64,000 bases of DNA from Guyparkeria hydrothermalis (GTDB lineage Bacteria; Pseudomonadota; Gammaproteobacteria; Halothiobacillales; Halothiobacillaceae): positions 434,001-498,000 of the forward strand of contig NZ_JAJSEE010000001.1 of NCBI RefSeq assembly GCF_023555375.1, in the 5' to 3' direction. Both the position numbers and the translations under genes were made by a program. A model generated the notes under the pieces. The model did not search any database. It was not told the DNA's origin and was given only the letters and a program-made list of their open reading frames with translations. Shown in pieces: positions 1 through 8,374 of the stretch. The number at the start of each line of letters is the position of its first letter. The stretch's first letter is position 1.

Positions 1-292
1 CTTGAATCATCTTCAGTTTTCCTCGGATCGATACGTGATGACGTCCTGCCCATCAAGCGGGCGGCGGTTAGGACACTCGGCACGATTCGATGACGTCTCA
101 GCGGGACCTTCGCGGGCCTAGAGGCAAGGCGCGGTCTGCCCAGAAGGGCCCTCGCCCTCGACACGGGCTGAACCGGATCGGCGCGAACCGGGCCGAAGGG
201 CGGGGTTGACGGAAAACCCGCCAGCCAGAGGTGCCCTCGAATCGTGCGGCGTGTCCCTAGTTTACCGGCCTGCCCTGTCGAGAACGAGCCGT
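1..292. other. Left-edge intergenic stretch
   Basis: No convincing gene is seen here. Short open frames on both strands lack a plausible ribosome binding site and look like composition artefacts of G+C-rich DNA. The stretch lies downstream of the di-heme protein gene that ends at 293 on the minus strand. I see no clear hairpin plus T-tract terminator. A gene could begin outside the window to the left, but nothing readable reaches in. Confidence 0.5.
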
Positions 293-1792
293 TCAGAGAC
301 TGCGCAAGAATGTCAGCATGGCATGACGCTCGGCCGCGGTCATTTGTCGGAAGGACTCGCGGGCAGCCCCGGCCTCGCCACCATGCCAAAGGATCGCCTC
401 AGCCAACCCTCGGGCGCGACCATCGTGCAGGTAGAAGCGGTGTCCGGTCACCAGCTCGTTCAGGCCGATACCCCACAGGGGCGGGGTGCGCCACTCGCGG
501 CCCGTGGCGACGAAATCGCCTCGCCCGTCGGCCAGACCCTCGCCCATGTCGTGCAGCAGGAAATCCGAGTACGGCGCGATCTCGCGGTTCGACAACAGCG
601 CGATGCCATCGGGATGCTCGCCGGTCTCTATCGTCGGCACGTGACAGGCGGCGCATCCGGACCGCTCGAACAGGCGCTCGCCGCGGCGGACCTCGGGATT
701 GTCGACGAAACGACGTGACGGCACAGCCAGTGTCTGGGTGTAGAAGGTGACGTCGCCGAGTCGGCGTTCGCCCGCTTCGGGATCCGGGCTGCCGGTCGCA
801 CTGCTCCAGCCCAGCTCGGGATCATCGGCCATCGCATCGCGATTGACTGCGGCACCCGGCGCCTCACGGGGGAACACGGGGTTGGTCACCCCCATGTCCT
901 GGTGGTAGGCGCCGGCGTTCTGTTGGCGCAGCGACGGATTATTGGCCTTCAGGCCGATCCGCCCGATCACCCGCTCGCCGGAGACGGCATCGATAACCCG
1001 GTTGACCCGACCGCTGATGCCGTCGCCATCGGCGTCGTCCGGATCGGCCAGGGCCAGCAGGGTCTCGTCCGCGATCGCCTCGATGTAGCCCCGGCCGTGG
1101 ATTGGCGGCGCCACCCGGGGCGAGGTCTCGATGTCCTCGACCGTGTAGCCCGCCTCGGTCAACGCTTCCGGATCGGCCAGGTCGGTCAGCTCGAACTCGG
1201 GCCGGCGCAGCTCGTAGGCGGTGCCGTCGGCGTACTCGCCGCGCGTCGTGCGCCAGTGCACGATGACCGTCGCCTCCGGTACGGCGCCGGCCACCGCGTG
1301 CTGCTGGAGCTGGGTGCCCATGCCCGGCACGGGGATGGGGCCCGTCCGGGGATCGTTGCCCACGCTCACGCGCAGTAACATCGATTCTCCATCCGCCAGA
1401 TTGCTGCGATCGTCAGCCGGATGGGGCGGCGGCTGCCCGCGCGAATCGCGCGGGTGACAGGCCTCGCAGCTCGAGGCATTGAACACCGGCCCCAACCCCG
1501 GCCGGATGGCGTTGCCGCTGGAGACGAACGGAGTCTCGAAATCCGCATCCCCACGGGTAAAGCGGGCGACTTGTTCGTCGCTCATGCCGGGCAAGGGATG
1601 CGAAAAGGCGTTGCTGGTGGCCGAGTCCACCGTCACCGGCGGAGGCGGATCTGCCCAGGTGACGGCCGTTACGCTCAGCATGGCGGCAATCCACGACAAC
1701 ACCCGACCTGCGAAGCGACGATGGCGCCGGGTAGGAGCAATGCCCGGCCGGGCCGTATCGATCCCGCGCGTGCTCGAACGCGTCATCTTCAT
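293..1792 (-). CDS. Di-heme oxidoreductase family protein (DUF1111), periplasmic
   Basis: The 499-residue product has a basic N-terminus and a hydrophobic export segment (about residues 28-47), then two c-type heme motifs: CEACH near residue 109 and CAACH near residue 380. This is the layout of the DUF1111 'thiol oxidoreductase-like' di-heme family, distantly related to bacterial di-heme cytochrome c peroxidases. The substrate is not known. The start codon overlaps the stop of the upstream imelysin gene (ATGA at 1789-1792), so the two are translationally coupled. DUF1111 and imelysin genes are often neighbours in iron-regulated clusters, so a redox role in iron handling is likely but inferred. 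A Lys or Met further inside could be the true start, because two ATG codons lie close together. Confidence 0.85.
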   Translation of the reverse strand: MKMTRSSTRGIDTARPGIAPTRRHRRFAGRVLSWIAAMLSVTAVTWADPPPPVTVDSATSNAFSHPLPGMSDEQVARFTRGDADFETPFVSSGNAIRPGLGPVFNASSCEACHPRDSRGQPPPHPADDRSNLADGESMLLRVSVGNDPRTGPIPVPGMGTQLQQHAVAGAVPEATVIVHWRTTRGEYADGTAYELRRPEFELTDLADPEALTEAGYTVEDIETSPRVAPPIHGRGYIEAIADETLLALADPDDADGDGISGRVNRVIDAVSGERVIGRIGLKANNPSLRQQNAGAYHQDMGVTNPVFPREAPGAAVNRDAMADDPELGWSSATGSPDPEAGERRLGDVTFYTQTLAVPSRRFVDNPEVRRGERLFERSGCAACHVPTIETGEHPDGIALLSNREIAPYSDFLLHDMGEGLADGRGDFVATGREWRTPPLWGIGLNELVTGHRFYLHDGRARGLAEAILWHGGEAGAARESFRQMTAAERHAMLTFLRSL

Positions 1793-2889
1793 TCCTCGTC
1801 CAGGGCCGCGACCAGTCGCTCCTGCAGCCCCCTCACCGCATCCACCGCCGCCTGGATTCGGGCCTGCTGGGCCGCGTCGCCGCTGACGACCGCCTCGGCG
1901 AAGGCCAGTCGAGCGTTGCCACCATCGGTCTCGCCGATCGCCGCCAGTCGGCCGTTCGCGACCAGCAACGCCCGATCGACGGCCGCGACATCGACACCTT
2001 TCCCCACTGCCAACGCGCGCAGGCCCAGACCCGAATCCACGCCGTCCAGTGAGCCGAGCCAGAGATTGCGGATGCCTTCGACGTTGTGTTGCATGTCCGC
2101 CCGGGTATTGCGGGCATACGGCGACTCGACGCCGTCCAGCCGACCGGAGGCCAGCGGTTCGCCCAGCTTGGCGGCCGCCAGCTCGTCGGCAATGCCGTCC
2201 ATACCCTCGGCCAGTTCCTGCAGCGCTCCCCGGACCGCTGGGTACAGCCGCGAGGCCGGCGTCCCTGCCCCGGCGAGCTGCCGGGCGTGGCCATCACTCC
2301 CTCGCCAGGATGCGGCCATGGCGGTGGCGTGATCGTCCAGATCCACGCCCAGCGCGGCGAGCAGTTCACGCTGGCGTGGTTGCTCGGCGAGGCGTTCGGC
2401 CGCCCGTTCGGCCGACTCGCGCCCCTCGGCCACCGGCTGATGCCAGAGCAGGAATTCAATGGCGTGAAAGCCTTTCACGTCACCGTCGAGACCCGCGACG
2501 CCTCGAGCGTCCAGCGATGCCGACCCGGCCATCAGCTGGCCGAGCTCGCGCCGATCGAGTGGCCAGGAATCCATTGCCGGATCGTGACCGTCGATATCCA
2601 CCGGGCCGAACAGGTGCGCCTCGCCGGTCTCCCAGTACGCCCTGGCCTCGCGCCAGGCCGCCCGCGCGGCAATCACGTCCTCGGCGTTGGGGGTCTCCTG
2701 CAGGTCGGCCAGTCGCTCGGCCAATCGGCTCGTGGCGGAGGCCAGCCGGACGTAGTTGCGCGTGATCACCTGTGCGGCGGTGTGGGCCAGCACGCGTTCG
2801 GCGGCCGGAGCGGCGTGAACGCTCGGCGTGCCCAGGATCGCCCCGGCGAGCAGGGCCAGCGGGATTGGTCGAAAGATGCGTCTCGTCAT
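1789..2889 (-). CDS. Imelysin family (peptidase M75-like) periplasmic protein
   Basis: The 366-residue product begins with a clear signal peptide ending near the AHA/AAP region (about residue 27). The imelysin signature GFHAIEFLLW, including the GxHxxE motif, is near residue 140. Imelysin-domain proteins (EfeO, IrpA and relatives) are periplasmic and linked to iron uptake; most are not proven peptidases. The gene sits 30 bp downstream of the LbtU-like porin gene and overlaps the DUF1111 gene by ATGA, so the three form one minus-strand operon. Regulation by iron is suggested by a Fur-like box ahead of the operon. The length is within the family's normal range and nothing looks broken. Confidence 0.9.
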   Translation of the reverse strand: MTRRIFRPIPLALLAGAILGTPSVHAAPAAERVLAHTAAQVITRNYVRLASATSRLAERLADLQETPNAEDVIAARAAWREARAYWETGEAHLFGPVDIDGHDPAMDSWPLDRRELGQLMAGSASLDARGVAGLDGDVKGFHAIEFLLWHQPVAEGRESAERAAERLAEQPRQRELLAALGVDLDDHATAMAASWRGSDGHARQLAGAGTPASRLYPAVRGALQELAEGMDGIADELAAAKLGEPLASGRLDGVESPYARNTRADMQHNVEGIRNLWLGSLDGVDSGLGLRALAVGKGVDVAAVDRALLVANGRLAAIGETDGGNARLAFAEAVVSGDAAQQARIQAAVDAVRGLQERLVAALDEE

Positions 2890-2919
2890 GGTCGTGCCTC
2901 GCTATCGGGTCGAGCGGGT

Positions 2920-3006
2920 TCAGAACGTGACCGCGAGCTGGGTCGTGAAGGTGCCGGCCGATTCGCCGCTGCCGCCGTCGGCGATGCCGTAGTCCTCGTC
3001 ATGGCG
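2920..3006 (-). pseudogene. Orphaned 3' end of the LbtU-like porin gene
   Basis: These 29 codons (28 sense plus TGA) continue the porin frame directly after the TAG at 3007-3009. They encode HDEDYGIADGG and then a final TFTTQLAVTF strand ending in Phe, typical of the last beta strand of an outer-membrane barrel. Preservation of the frame and of the terminal Phe argues that the nonsense codon is recent or an error. Confidence 0.75.
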
Positions 3007-3960
3007 CTATTCGAGGCTCAACGCGGTGCGCGGGAATATCTCGGTCGACAGCGAGGCAATGGCGCGGCGCGCTGGCAAATCGAGCGCCACTGCCTCCTGG
3101 CTGCCCTGGTAACCGATGCCGGCGCGGGCCGGCCGACCCATCAGGTCGAAGGCGTAGCTCGCCTCGACGTTCCAGGCGCCAGGCCGGGCGCCAGCCCCGG
3201 CATAGGCAATCTCGCCCTCCTCGAAGGCACCGCTGGCCGTCAGGTACTCGCCCACCAGCCGCATCTCGCCGATTCCGATCACGAGACTGGCGGTCCACGC
3301 GTCCACCTCGCTGGCGTCTGTGCCGGTGTTGGCGACGTGCACCGTCTCCTCGAGACCGTCGGATTCGCCCAGGCTGTTGAGGTAACCGGCGGTCAGGGCG
3401 AAATCGGCGACACCAATCCGGCCGCTGTAACCGGCCGTCGCGCCGAAGGTGCCGATCGAATCCTCGTTGTCGAGGTCGCCGTTGAACGCATAGACCTCGG
3501 CATGCAGGCCGCCCTGATCGATCCCGACGGCGATTGCGGTCTCACGGGCCTCGCCCAACTCCAGGGTCAGGGGATCGGAGACCATGGCCGTCTCGTACAC
3601 ACCGAAGGGGACGTAGAACTGGCCGGCACGCATCGACCAGCCCCCATGCGGCTTGGCAAGCATCACGCTGGCCGTATCGATTTCCAGGGGCGTTTCGTTC
3701 TCCTCGTAGAGGGTGGAGACCTCGGCCCGGATCCACTCGTTGATCGCCGCCGTCACCCCGAGCGCGCCCGTGGCCAGGACCACGTCGCTCTCGTCACCGC
3801 CGGCATAGGGATTGCTTTGAAAGGCCTCCACCTCGACCACGCCGCCGAACGAGATCGACGGGTAATCGAGGGTGGGCTCGTGACCCTGTGCAATCGCCGC
3901 CTGAGATGCCAAGGCAAGGGGAAACGCCGCGAACCGTCCGCCGCGCATGATTTGCGTCAT
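3007..3960 (-). CDS. LbtU-like siderophore porin, truncated by an in-frame amber codon
   Basis: Translation from ATG at 3958-3960, preceded by a good Shine-Dalgarno site (GAGGAG), gives a signal peptide and a beta-barrel-like protein rich in alternating hydrophobic strands. It resembles LbtU-family outer-membrane proteins for iron-chelate uptake. The frame meets TAG at 3007-3009 after 317 residues. Reading past TAG, the same frame continues for 28 codons and ends TTQLAVTF, TGA at 2920-2922. A C-terminal aromatic-ending strand is what an outer-membrane barrel needs for assembly, so the TAG most likely replaces one sense codon, perhaps Tyr TAC. The protein is therefore either a recent nonsense mutant, a readthrough case, or a sequencing error. 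An in-frame ATG upstream at 4122 is less likely, as it has no ribosome binding site and precedes the signal peptide. Confidence 0.75.
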   Translation of the reverse strand: MTQIMRGGRFAAFPLALASQAAIAQGHEPTLDYPSISFGGVVEVEAFQSNPYAGGDESDVVLATGALGVTAAINEWIRAEVSTLYEENETPLEIDTASVMLAKPHGGWSMRAGQFYVPFGVYETAMVSDPLTLELGEARETAIAVGIDQGGLHAEVYAFNGDLDNEDSIGTFGATAGYSGRIGVADFALTAGYLNSLGESDGLEETVHVANTGTDASEVDAWTASLVIGIGEMRLVGEYLTASGAFEEGEIAYAGAGARPGAWNVEASYAFDLMGRPARAGIGYQGSQEAVALDLPARRAIASLSTEIFPRTALSLE

Positions 3961-4085
3961 GTCCACTCCTCGATGTTCCGGGTCCGGAAAGGACCGTTTG
4001 CAAGGAGGGCTGGCTGGCGACGGCTGGCTGGCCCCGAGATACCCACCCGGCGCGGAGGCCACCGGGTGAACGATGATCGATACTA

Positions 4086-4104
4086 AATACGAATCGTTAT
4101 TATT
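4086..4104 (-). promoter_or_regulatory. Fur-like box upstream of the porin-imelysin-DUF1111 operon
   Basis: On the minus strand the site reads AATAATAACGATTCGTATT and matches 11 of 19 positions of the classical Fur consensus, with the A/T-rich outer triplets best kept. It lies in the only strongly A+T-rich patch of the 3961-4239 gap, about 125 bp before the porin start. The iron-uptake nature of all three downstream genes supports it; no binding data are implied. Confidence 0.45.
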
Positions 4105-4239
4105 GCAACTCGTGTTACTCACCTTCCCACGGGGTCCGATCGTTATGCCGAAGGCATAGACGACCTCGATCCCGGCGAAGGAAGACCGGGCGCAGGCCGG
4201 CGGGTCAGAAGCAGAAGGCTGGGTCGGACGGGAGCCGGG

Positions 4240-5166
4240 TCAGCGATCAGTGGGCGCGCCACGGCACTTGCGGTGTGGACCGTAGAGGGCCGCCAGACCC
4301 AGGACGAGACCGGAGACCGTGGCGATCATCCCCGCGGCGCTCACGGCATCGTCACCCCCCAGCCACAGCGGGCCGTAACCGGCCAGGACGTAACCCATCA
4401 CCGCCGAAAAGACGGCAAAGGCCACCGACCAGAGCACCTGGGTCTCGAGTCGGTTGGTCATCAGGCGGGCGGCGGCCGGCGGGCAGATGAACATGGCGAT
4501 GACGATGATCGAGCCCACCGCGTCGAAGGCCGCGACCGCGGCGATGGCCGCCATGATCACCAGCCCGAAACCGATCAGATTGGTGCGCATGCCCAGCACG
4601 CGGGCAAAGTCCTCGTCGAAGGTAGAGATCTTCAGCGGTCGCCAGAACACCAGGGTGAACAGCAACATCACCAGGGCCACGATCGCGATGCGGCCCAGTT
4701 CGGGCGGCAACCCGGCCAGGGCGACCGGGTCGAACAGCGAATTCCAGCCCTTGGCCTCCACCCAGATCAGGCTCTCGAGGTTGCCGTAGAGCGCGTGCTG
4801 CACGTCCAGGTGCACCGACGAGGTGTCCGACTGCTCGAGCAGGAGTACGCCGAAGGCGAACAGCGCGGTGAAGGCCACGCCCATGGCCGCCCCCGGCTCG
4901 ATCCGCCCCAATCGCCGGATCAGTTCGATCAGGAGCACGGCCACCACCGCCGCGCCGGCGGCACCGGCCATCATCGCCCAGGAACTGACCGTGCCGCTCA
5001 AGAGAAAGCCGACCACGATCCCCGGCAGGACGACGTGACTGATGGCATCACCGATCAGGGCCTGACGGCGCAGGACCAGAAAGTTGCCCGGTAGGGCGCA
5101 GGCAACGGCAGCGAGCACGCCGATCAGGATCGGCACCAGCGAGAGCATCACGAATTCACCAGCCAT
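4240..5166 (-). CDS. Metal ABC transporter permease (Mn/Fe/Zn type), distal copy
   Basis: This 308-residue polytopic protein has about eight hydrophobic segments and the ABC-3 family signature in the first 50 residues (VLRRQALIGDAISHVVLPGI). It is one of two permeases of the importer encoded at 4240-8226. The start ATG overlaps the stop of the upstream permease (TGATG at 5164-5168). Length and topology are normal for the TroC/TroD, MntB and SitC/SitD group. It is the last gene of the operon; its stop is followed by about 280 bp that also hold the Fur-like promoter of the next operon. Confidence 0.92.
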   Translation of the reverse strand: MAGEFVMLSLVPILIGVLAAVACALPGNFLVLRRQALIGDAISHVVLPGIVVGFLLSGTVSSWAMMAGAAGAAVVAVLLIELIRRLGRIEPGAAMGVAFTALFAFGVLLLEQSDTSSVHLDVQHALYGNLESLIWVEAKGWNSLFDPVALAGLPPELGRIAIVALVMLLFTLVFWRPLKISTFDEDFARVLGMRTNLIGFGLVIMAAIAAVAAFDAVGSIIVIAMFICPPAAARLMTNRLETQVLWSVAFAVFSAVMGYVLAGYGPLWLGGDDAVSAAGMIATVSGLVLGLAALYGPHRKCRGAPTDR

Positions 5167-6383
5167 CAGGCGCAGCCCCCGCCCGACTCGGCGATCTGAC
5201 GATCGATCTCGCGGATCTCGTCACGGGTGAACACGTCCTCGATCGGCAGCAGCCCGTCGTAGCGGGAGACCGCCGATTCGTGCGAGTGCATGCGCCGTGC
5301 GACCGCCCAGCGCGATTCGTCACGACAGGCCTTCTCGGCACGCCGGCGCCCCAGCTCGGTGGGCACGCCGTCCGCGCGGGCCAACCCGGCGCGCACCAGC
5401 AATTGCAGGGTGTAGCGCTCGTAGATGGGCAAATCCTGGGCGATCGCCAGCAATCCCTGGCGCAGGTGGATGCGCCGCTGCTGGCGCCGGTGGCGCAGCC
5501 AGGCGGCGAGTACCCCACGACCGGGGGCGAACAGCATCGAGACGGCGAACAGGGCGAAGGCGGTCAGCACGATGATCGGTCCGGTCGGCAGCGCCGGGGC
5601 CGTCGCGGAAATCGCCGCGCCGACAAAGCCCGAGACCCCGCCGAACACGCCCGCGATGCCCACCACGCGATCGCTGCGGTTGCTCCAGAAACGGGCGGTT
5701 ACCGGCGGAATGATCAGCAGCGCGACGATCAGCACGAGACCGACCACCTTCAGCCCGATGATGGTCACCGCCAGCACCAGGCCCATCATGGCCAGGTCCA
5801 CGCGCCGGACATTGACCCCGGCGGCCGACGCGAACCCGGCATCGAAGGCCACCAGGGTCATCGGCCGGCGCAGTGCCCAGACCACCAGCACCGCCAGTGC
5901 CCCGGCCACCGCGATCAGCACGGCATCCTGGTAGAGCATGCCCGCCGTGGCACCCAGCAGAAAATCCTCGAGTCCGGCGGGGCGGCCGACCGAGACGGTC
6001 TGGATGACGGTCAGCAGCACCACGCCGAAACCGAAGAACACCGAGAGCACCGCGCCGATCGCGGCGTCCTCGGCCAGGCGCGTGTGGCGGGTCAGCGCGT
6101 GCATGGCCCACAGGCCCAGCGCCGCCGTCAGCGAGGCGCCCAGCAACAGGCCGACCAGGTGACGACCGTCGCCGCCGAAGGCCGTCATCACCAGGAAGGC
6201 AAGCCCCACACCGGGGAGCGTCGAATGACTGATCGCGTCCGAGACCAGCGCGCGCTTTCGCAGGAACAGAAAGGTGCCCGACGCCCCGGCGGCAATGCCG
6301 AGCAGCGCCGCGCCGATGGCCACCAGCGTGGCGTTGTAGCCGAGTTGCAAGGTCAGGGCGTCGAGCAGCATGGTCGCCCCCAT
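5166..6383 (-). CDS. Metal ABC transporter permease with C-terminal winged-helix-like extension
   Basis: The first 290 or so residues form an ABC-3 family permease with the same SDAISHSTLPG signature as its neighbour. A further ~115 cytoplasmic residues follow, beginning with an Arg-rich linker (RHRRQQRRIHLRQG). The segment with YERYTLQLLVRAGL and GVPTELGRRRAEKA reads like a helix-turn-helix with a wing, as in permeases known to be fused to DtxR/iron-repressor-like domains. Family permeases usually end near residue 290-300, so the tail is extra. ATG at 6381-6383 overlaps the ATPase stop (TGATG); a second ATG at 6371 is an alternative start. The tail could sense cytosolic metal or bind the ATPase; both are inference. 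Confidence 0.88.
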   Translation of the reverse strand: MGATMLLDALTLQLGYNATLVAIGAALLGIAAGASGTFLFLRKRALVSDAISHSTLPGVGLAFLVMTAFGGDGRHLVGLLLGASLTAALGLWAMHALTRHTRLAEDAAIGAVLSVFFGFGVVLLTVIQTVSVGRPAGLEDFLLGATAGMLYQDAVLIAVAGALAVLVVWALRRPMTLVAFDAGFASAAGVNVRRVDLAMMGLVLAVTIIGLKVVGLVLIVALLIIPPVTARFWSNRSDRVVGIAGVFGGVSGFVGAAISATAPALPTGPIIVLTAFALFAVSMLFAPGRGVLAAWLRHRRQQRRIHLRQGLLAIAQDLPIYERYTLQLLVRAGLARADGVPTELGRRRAEKACRDESRWAVARRMHSHESAVSRYDGLLPIEDVFTRDEIREIDRQIAESGGGCA

Positions 6384-7198
6384 CAGTGACCGCCGAGCTG
6401 GAGCTGATCCATCAGGTTCGCCGCCAGGCGGCCGCCATAGGCACGCTGCAGGTTGTCCTCGGTGAAGGCCTCGGCGACGGGCCCTTCCGCCACCTTGTGC
6501 ACGTTGATCATCAAGACGTGATCGAAGTAGTCGCGCACGGTGGAGAGATCGTGGTGGACGGCAACGACCGTGCGTCCCTCCGCCTTCAGGCCCTTGAGCA
6601 CGTCGATGATCGCGCGCTCGGTGGCCGCGTCGACCCCGGCGAACGGCTCGTCGAGCAGGTAGAGGTCCGCCCCCTGGGCCAGGGCACGCGCGAGAAAGAC
6701 CCGCTGCTGCTGGCCGCCGGACAGCTGGCCGATCTGCCGATCGGCGAAATCGCGCATGCCGACGCGGTCGAGGCAATCGAAGGCACGCTGGCGATGATGC
6801 CCGCGCACCGGCCGCAGCAGGCCGAGCTCACGGACCAGCCCCATCAGCACCACGTCGATCACGCGGGTGGGAAAATCCCAGTCGACCGAGGCGCGCTGGG
6901 GCACGTAGGCAATGCGCCGCCGGCTCGCGGCCAACGGCTGGCCGAACACCGAGACCACCCCGGACAGCCGCGGCACGATGCCCAACACGGCCTTGAGGGT
7001 GGTCGACTTGCCGGCGCCGTTGGGCCCGATAATGGCGGTCATCGACCCCGGCTCGACCGTCATGTCGAGCGAGAACACGGCCGGCTTGTCGCCGTAGGAA
7101 ACCGTCAGGCCACGCACCGCGAGCGGCTTGTCCGACAGGCTGTCGAGCGGGTCGCTCGGCGTCCCCCGTCCCATGGCCGTGCGCAACGCGTCAATCAT
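6383..7198 (-). CDS. Metal ABC transporter ATP-binding protein
   Basis: This 271-residue ATPase has Walker A GPNGAGKST near residue 58, the ABC signature LSGGQQQRV, Walker B LYLLDEPFAGVD and the switch His (AVHHD). It belongs to the ZnuC/MntA/SitB/TroB group that energises import of divalent metals. The start overlaps the stop of the binding-protein gene (ATGA at 7195-7198) and its stop overlaps the first permease start, so all four genes are translationally coupled. An N-terminal stretch of about 25 residues before the ABC core is slightly longer than usual, so translation might start at the ATG encoding residue 9. Confidence 0.93.
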   Translation of the reverse strand: MIDALRTAMGRGTPSDPLDSLSDKPLAVRGLTVSYGDKPAVFSLDMTVEPGSMTAIIGPNGAGKSTTLKAVLGIVPRLSGVVSVFGQPLAASRRRIAYVPQRASVDWDFPTRVIDVVLMGLVRELGLLRPVRGHHRQRAFDCLDRVGMRDFADRQIGQLSGGQQQRVFLARALAQGADLYLLDEPFAGVDAATERAIIDVLKGLKAEGRTVVAVHHDLSTVRDYFDHVLMINVHKVAEGPVAEAFTEDNLQRAYGGRLAANLMDQLQLGGH

Positions 7199-8226
7199 CG
7201 CGACGCCTCGGCCAGACGCCCCTGCATGCCGTCGGCCGGCGCCTCGCCGCCCAGGGCGCGGACGATGGTGGTGATGTTGTGGTCGATCATGCCGATATAC
7301 GTCCCCTCGTAGGTCCCCGCCGGGCCCATCGCATCGGAATAGAGCGTACCCGCGATGCGCACCGCGTGACCGCGCGACTCCGCGCCTTCCACCAGCGCGC
7401 GGATGTTGCGATCGGATACCGAGCTTTCCACGAATACCGCGCCGATGCGGCGTTCGACCAGCAGGTCGACGAGATCACGAATCCGGCGCAGCCCCGCCTC
7501 GGACTCGGTCGAGATGCCCTGGATACCGATCACCTCGAAGCCATAGGCCCGACCGAAGTAGGCAAAGGCATCGTGGGCGGTGAGCAGCACGCGCGCCTCG
7601 TCGGGCACGCTCGAGGTCACCTCGGCGGCCCAGTCGCCCAGTCGCTCGATGCGTTCGAGGTAGGCATCCGCGCGTTCGCGGAACATCGCTTCCCGGTCGG
7701 GGCGCGCCTCGATCATGGCATCGCGGATCGCAACGACCACCTTGGCCCAGAGCGACGGGTCCATCCAGACGTGCGGGTCGCGCTTGTCGTCGTAGTCCTC
7801 GTGGCCGAGCAGACGCTCGCGCGGCAGTTGCTCGGCGACGGCCACCACGGTCTGGCGCTTGGCCAGTCGCTGGAGGAACTCCTCCATCTGTGCCTCGAGG
7901 TACAGGCCGTGCCAGAGCACCAGGTCGGCTCGCGTCATGGCGACGATGTCGCTGCGGGTCTGCCGGTAGCTGTGCGGGTCGATCCCCGGGCCCATCAGCC
8001 CCTCGACCTCGACCGAGTCCCCCCCGATCTCGCGTGCCGCGTCGGCGATCATGCCGGTGGTCGCGACAATGGAAAGGCGCTCGCCCGCCTGACCGACCAG
8101 CGGCGCGGCCAGCAGGACGACCAGGGCCGGGATCGCCAGCGCGCACCGCCGTAGGTATCGCCTCGCGGCACCCGTCAGAATGACCCGCCCGGCCCGTGCC
8201 CACCCTGCTCTCTCGTTTGCCGGCAT
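7195..8226 (-). CDS. Metal ABC transporter substrate-binding protein (Mn/Fe type)
   Basis: The 343-residue product has a long basic N-terminus, a hydrophobic export segment (about residues 28-46) and the cluster A-I binding-protein fold. Likely metal ligands are His in GIDPHSY, His in DPHVWMDPS, Glu in ISTESEAGL and Asp in SSVSDRNI. It lacks the His-rich loop of ZnuA-type zinc binders, and the His-His-Glu-Asp set fits SitA/MntC/TroA proteins for Mn2+ or Fe2+. It is the first gene of the importer operon. A 22-bp palindrome 15 bp upstream of the start (8241-8262) probably controls it. The exact metal cannot be read from sequence. Confidence 0.9.
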   Translation of the reverse strand: MPANERAGWARAGRVILTGAARRYLRRCALAIPALVVLLAAPLVGQAGERLSIVATTGMIADAAREIGGDSVEVEGLMGPGIDPHSYRQTRSDIVAMTRADLVLWHGLYLEAQMEEFLQRLAKRQTVVAVAEQLPRERLLGHEDYDDKRDPHVWMDPSLWAKVVVAIRDAMIEARPDREAMFRERADAYLERIERLGDWAAEVTSSVPDEARVLLTAHDAFAYFGRAYGFEVIGIQGISTESEAGLRRIRDLVDLLVERRIGAVFVESSVSDRNIRALVEGAESRGHAVRIAGTLYSDAMGPAGTYEGTYIGMIDHNITTIVRALGGEAPADGMQGRLAEASR

Positions 8227-8240
8227 CGACTGCCCTCGCC

Positions 8241-8262
8241 AAAGTTAGTCAAGACTAACTTT
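8241..8262 (-). promoter_or_regulatory. Perfect 22-bp palindromic operator, DtxR/MntR-like
   Basis: Half-site AAAGTTAGTC is followed, after a 2-bp spacer, by its exact reverse complement. The palindrome starts directly downstream of the proposed -10 element and ends 15 bp before the binding-protein start. Its A/T-flanked TTAGTC...GACTAA form resembles operators of DtxR-family manganese or iron repressors. Placement over the transcription start suggests repression when metal is sufficient. Confidence 0.65.
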
Positions 8263-8263
8263 T

Positions 8264-8293
8264 ACTCTATCCGCTCGACCCGGACCCCGTCAA
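8264..8293 (-). promoter_or_regulatory. Candidate sigma-70 promoter of the metal importer operon
   Basis: On the minus strand TTGACG (8288-8293) and TAGAGT (8264-8269) are separated by 18 bp. The -35 matches 5 of 6 and the -10 matches 4 of 6 consensus positions. The operator begins one base after the -10, a classic repressor geometry. Confidence 0.45.
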
Positions 8294-8374
8294 TCCGGGC
8301 GATACCCCCTTGCACGGTCGGCAGATGACGGGAGGCACGCGGGCACCGGGACGGCCGGTTGCACCATCACGGGG

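Noticed and set aside
288-336. Similarity of GCATGGCATGACG near the left edge to the dispersed repeat
   Set aside because: It lies inside the DUF1111 coding region and lacks the arm sequence; it is a chance match.
206-750. Plus-strand open frames opposite the DUF1111 gene
   Set aside because: They are antisense to a clear heme protein, are Arg/Pro-rich or lack motifs, and have no ribosome binding site.
2086-4086. A 666-codon plus-strand open frame over the iron operon
   Set aside because: Long antisense frames are expected in G+C-rich DNA; it has no domain and lies opposite three recognisable genes.
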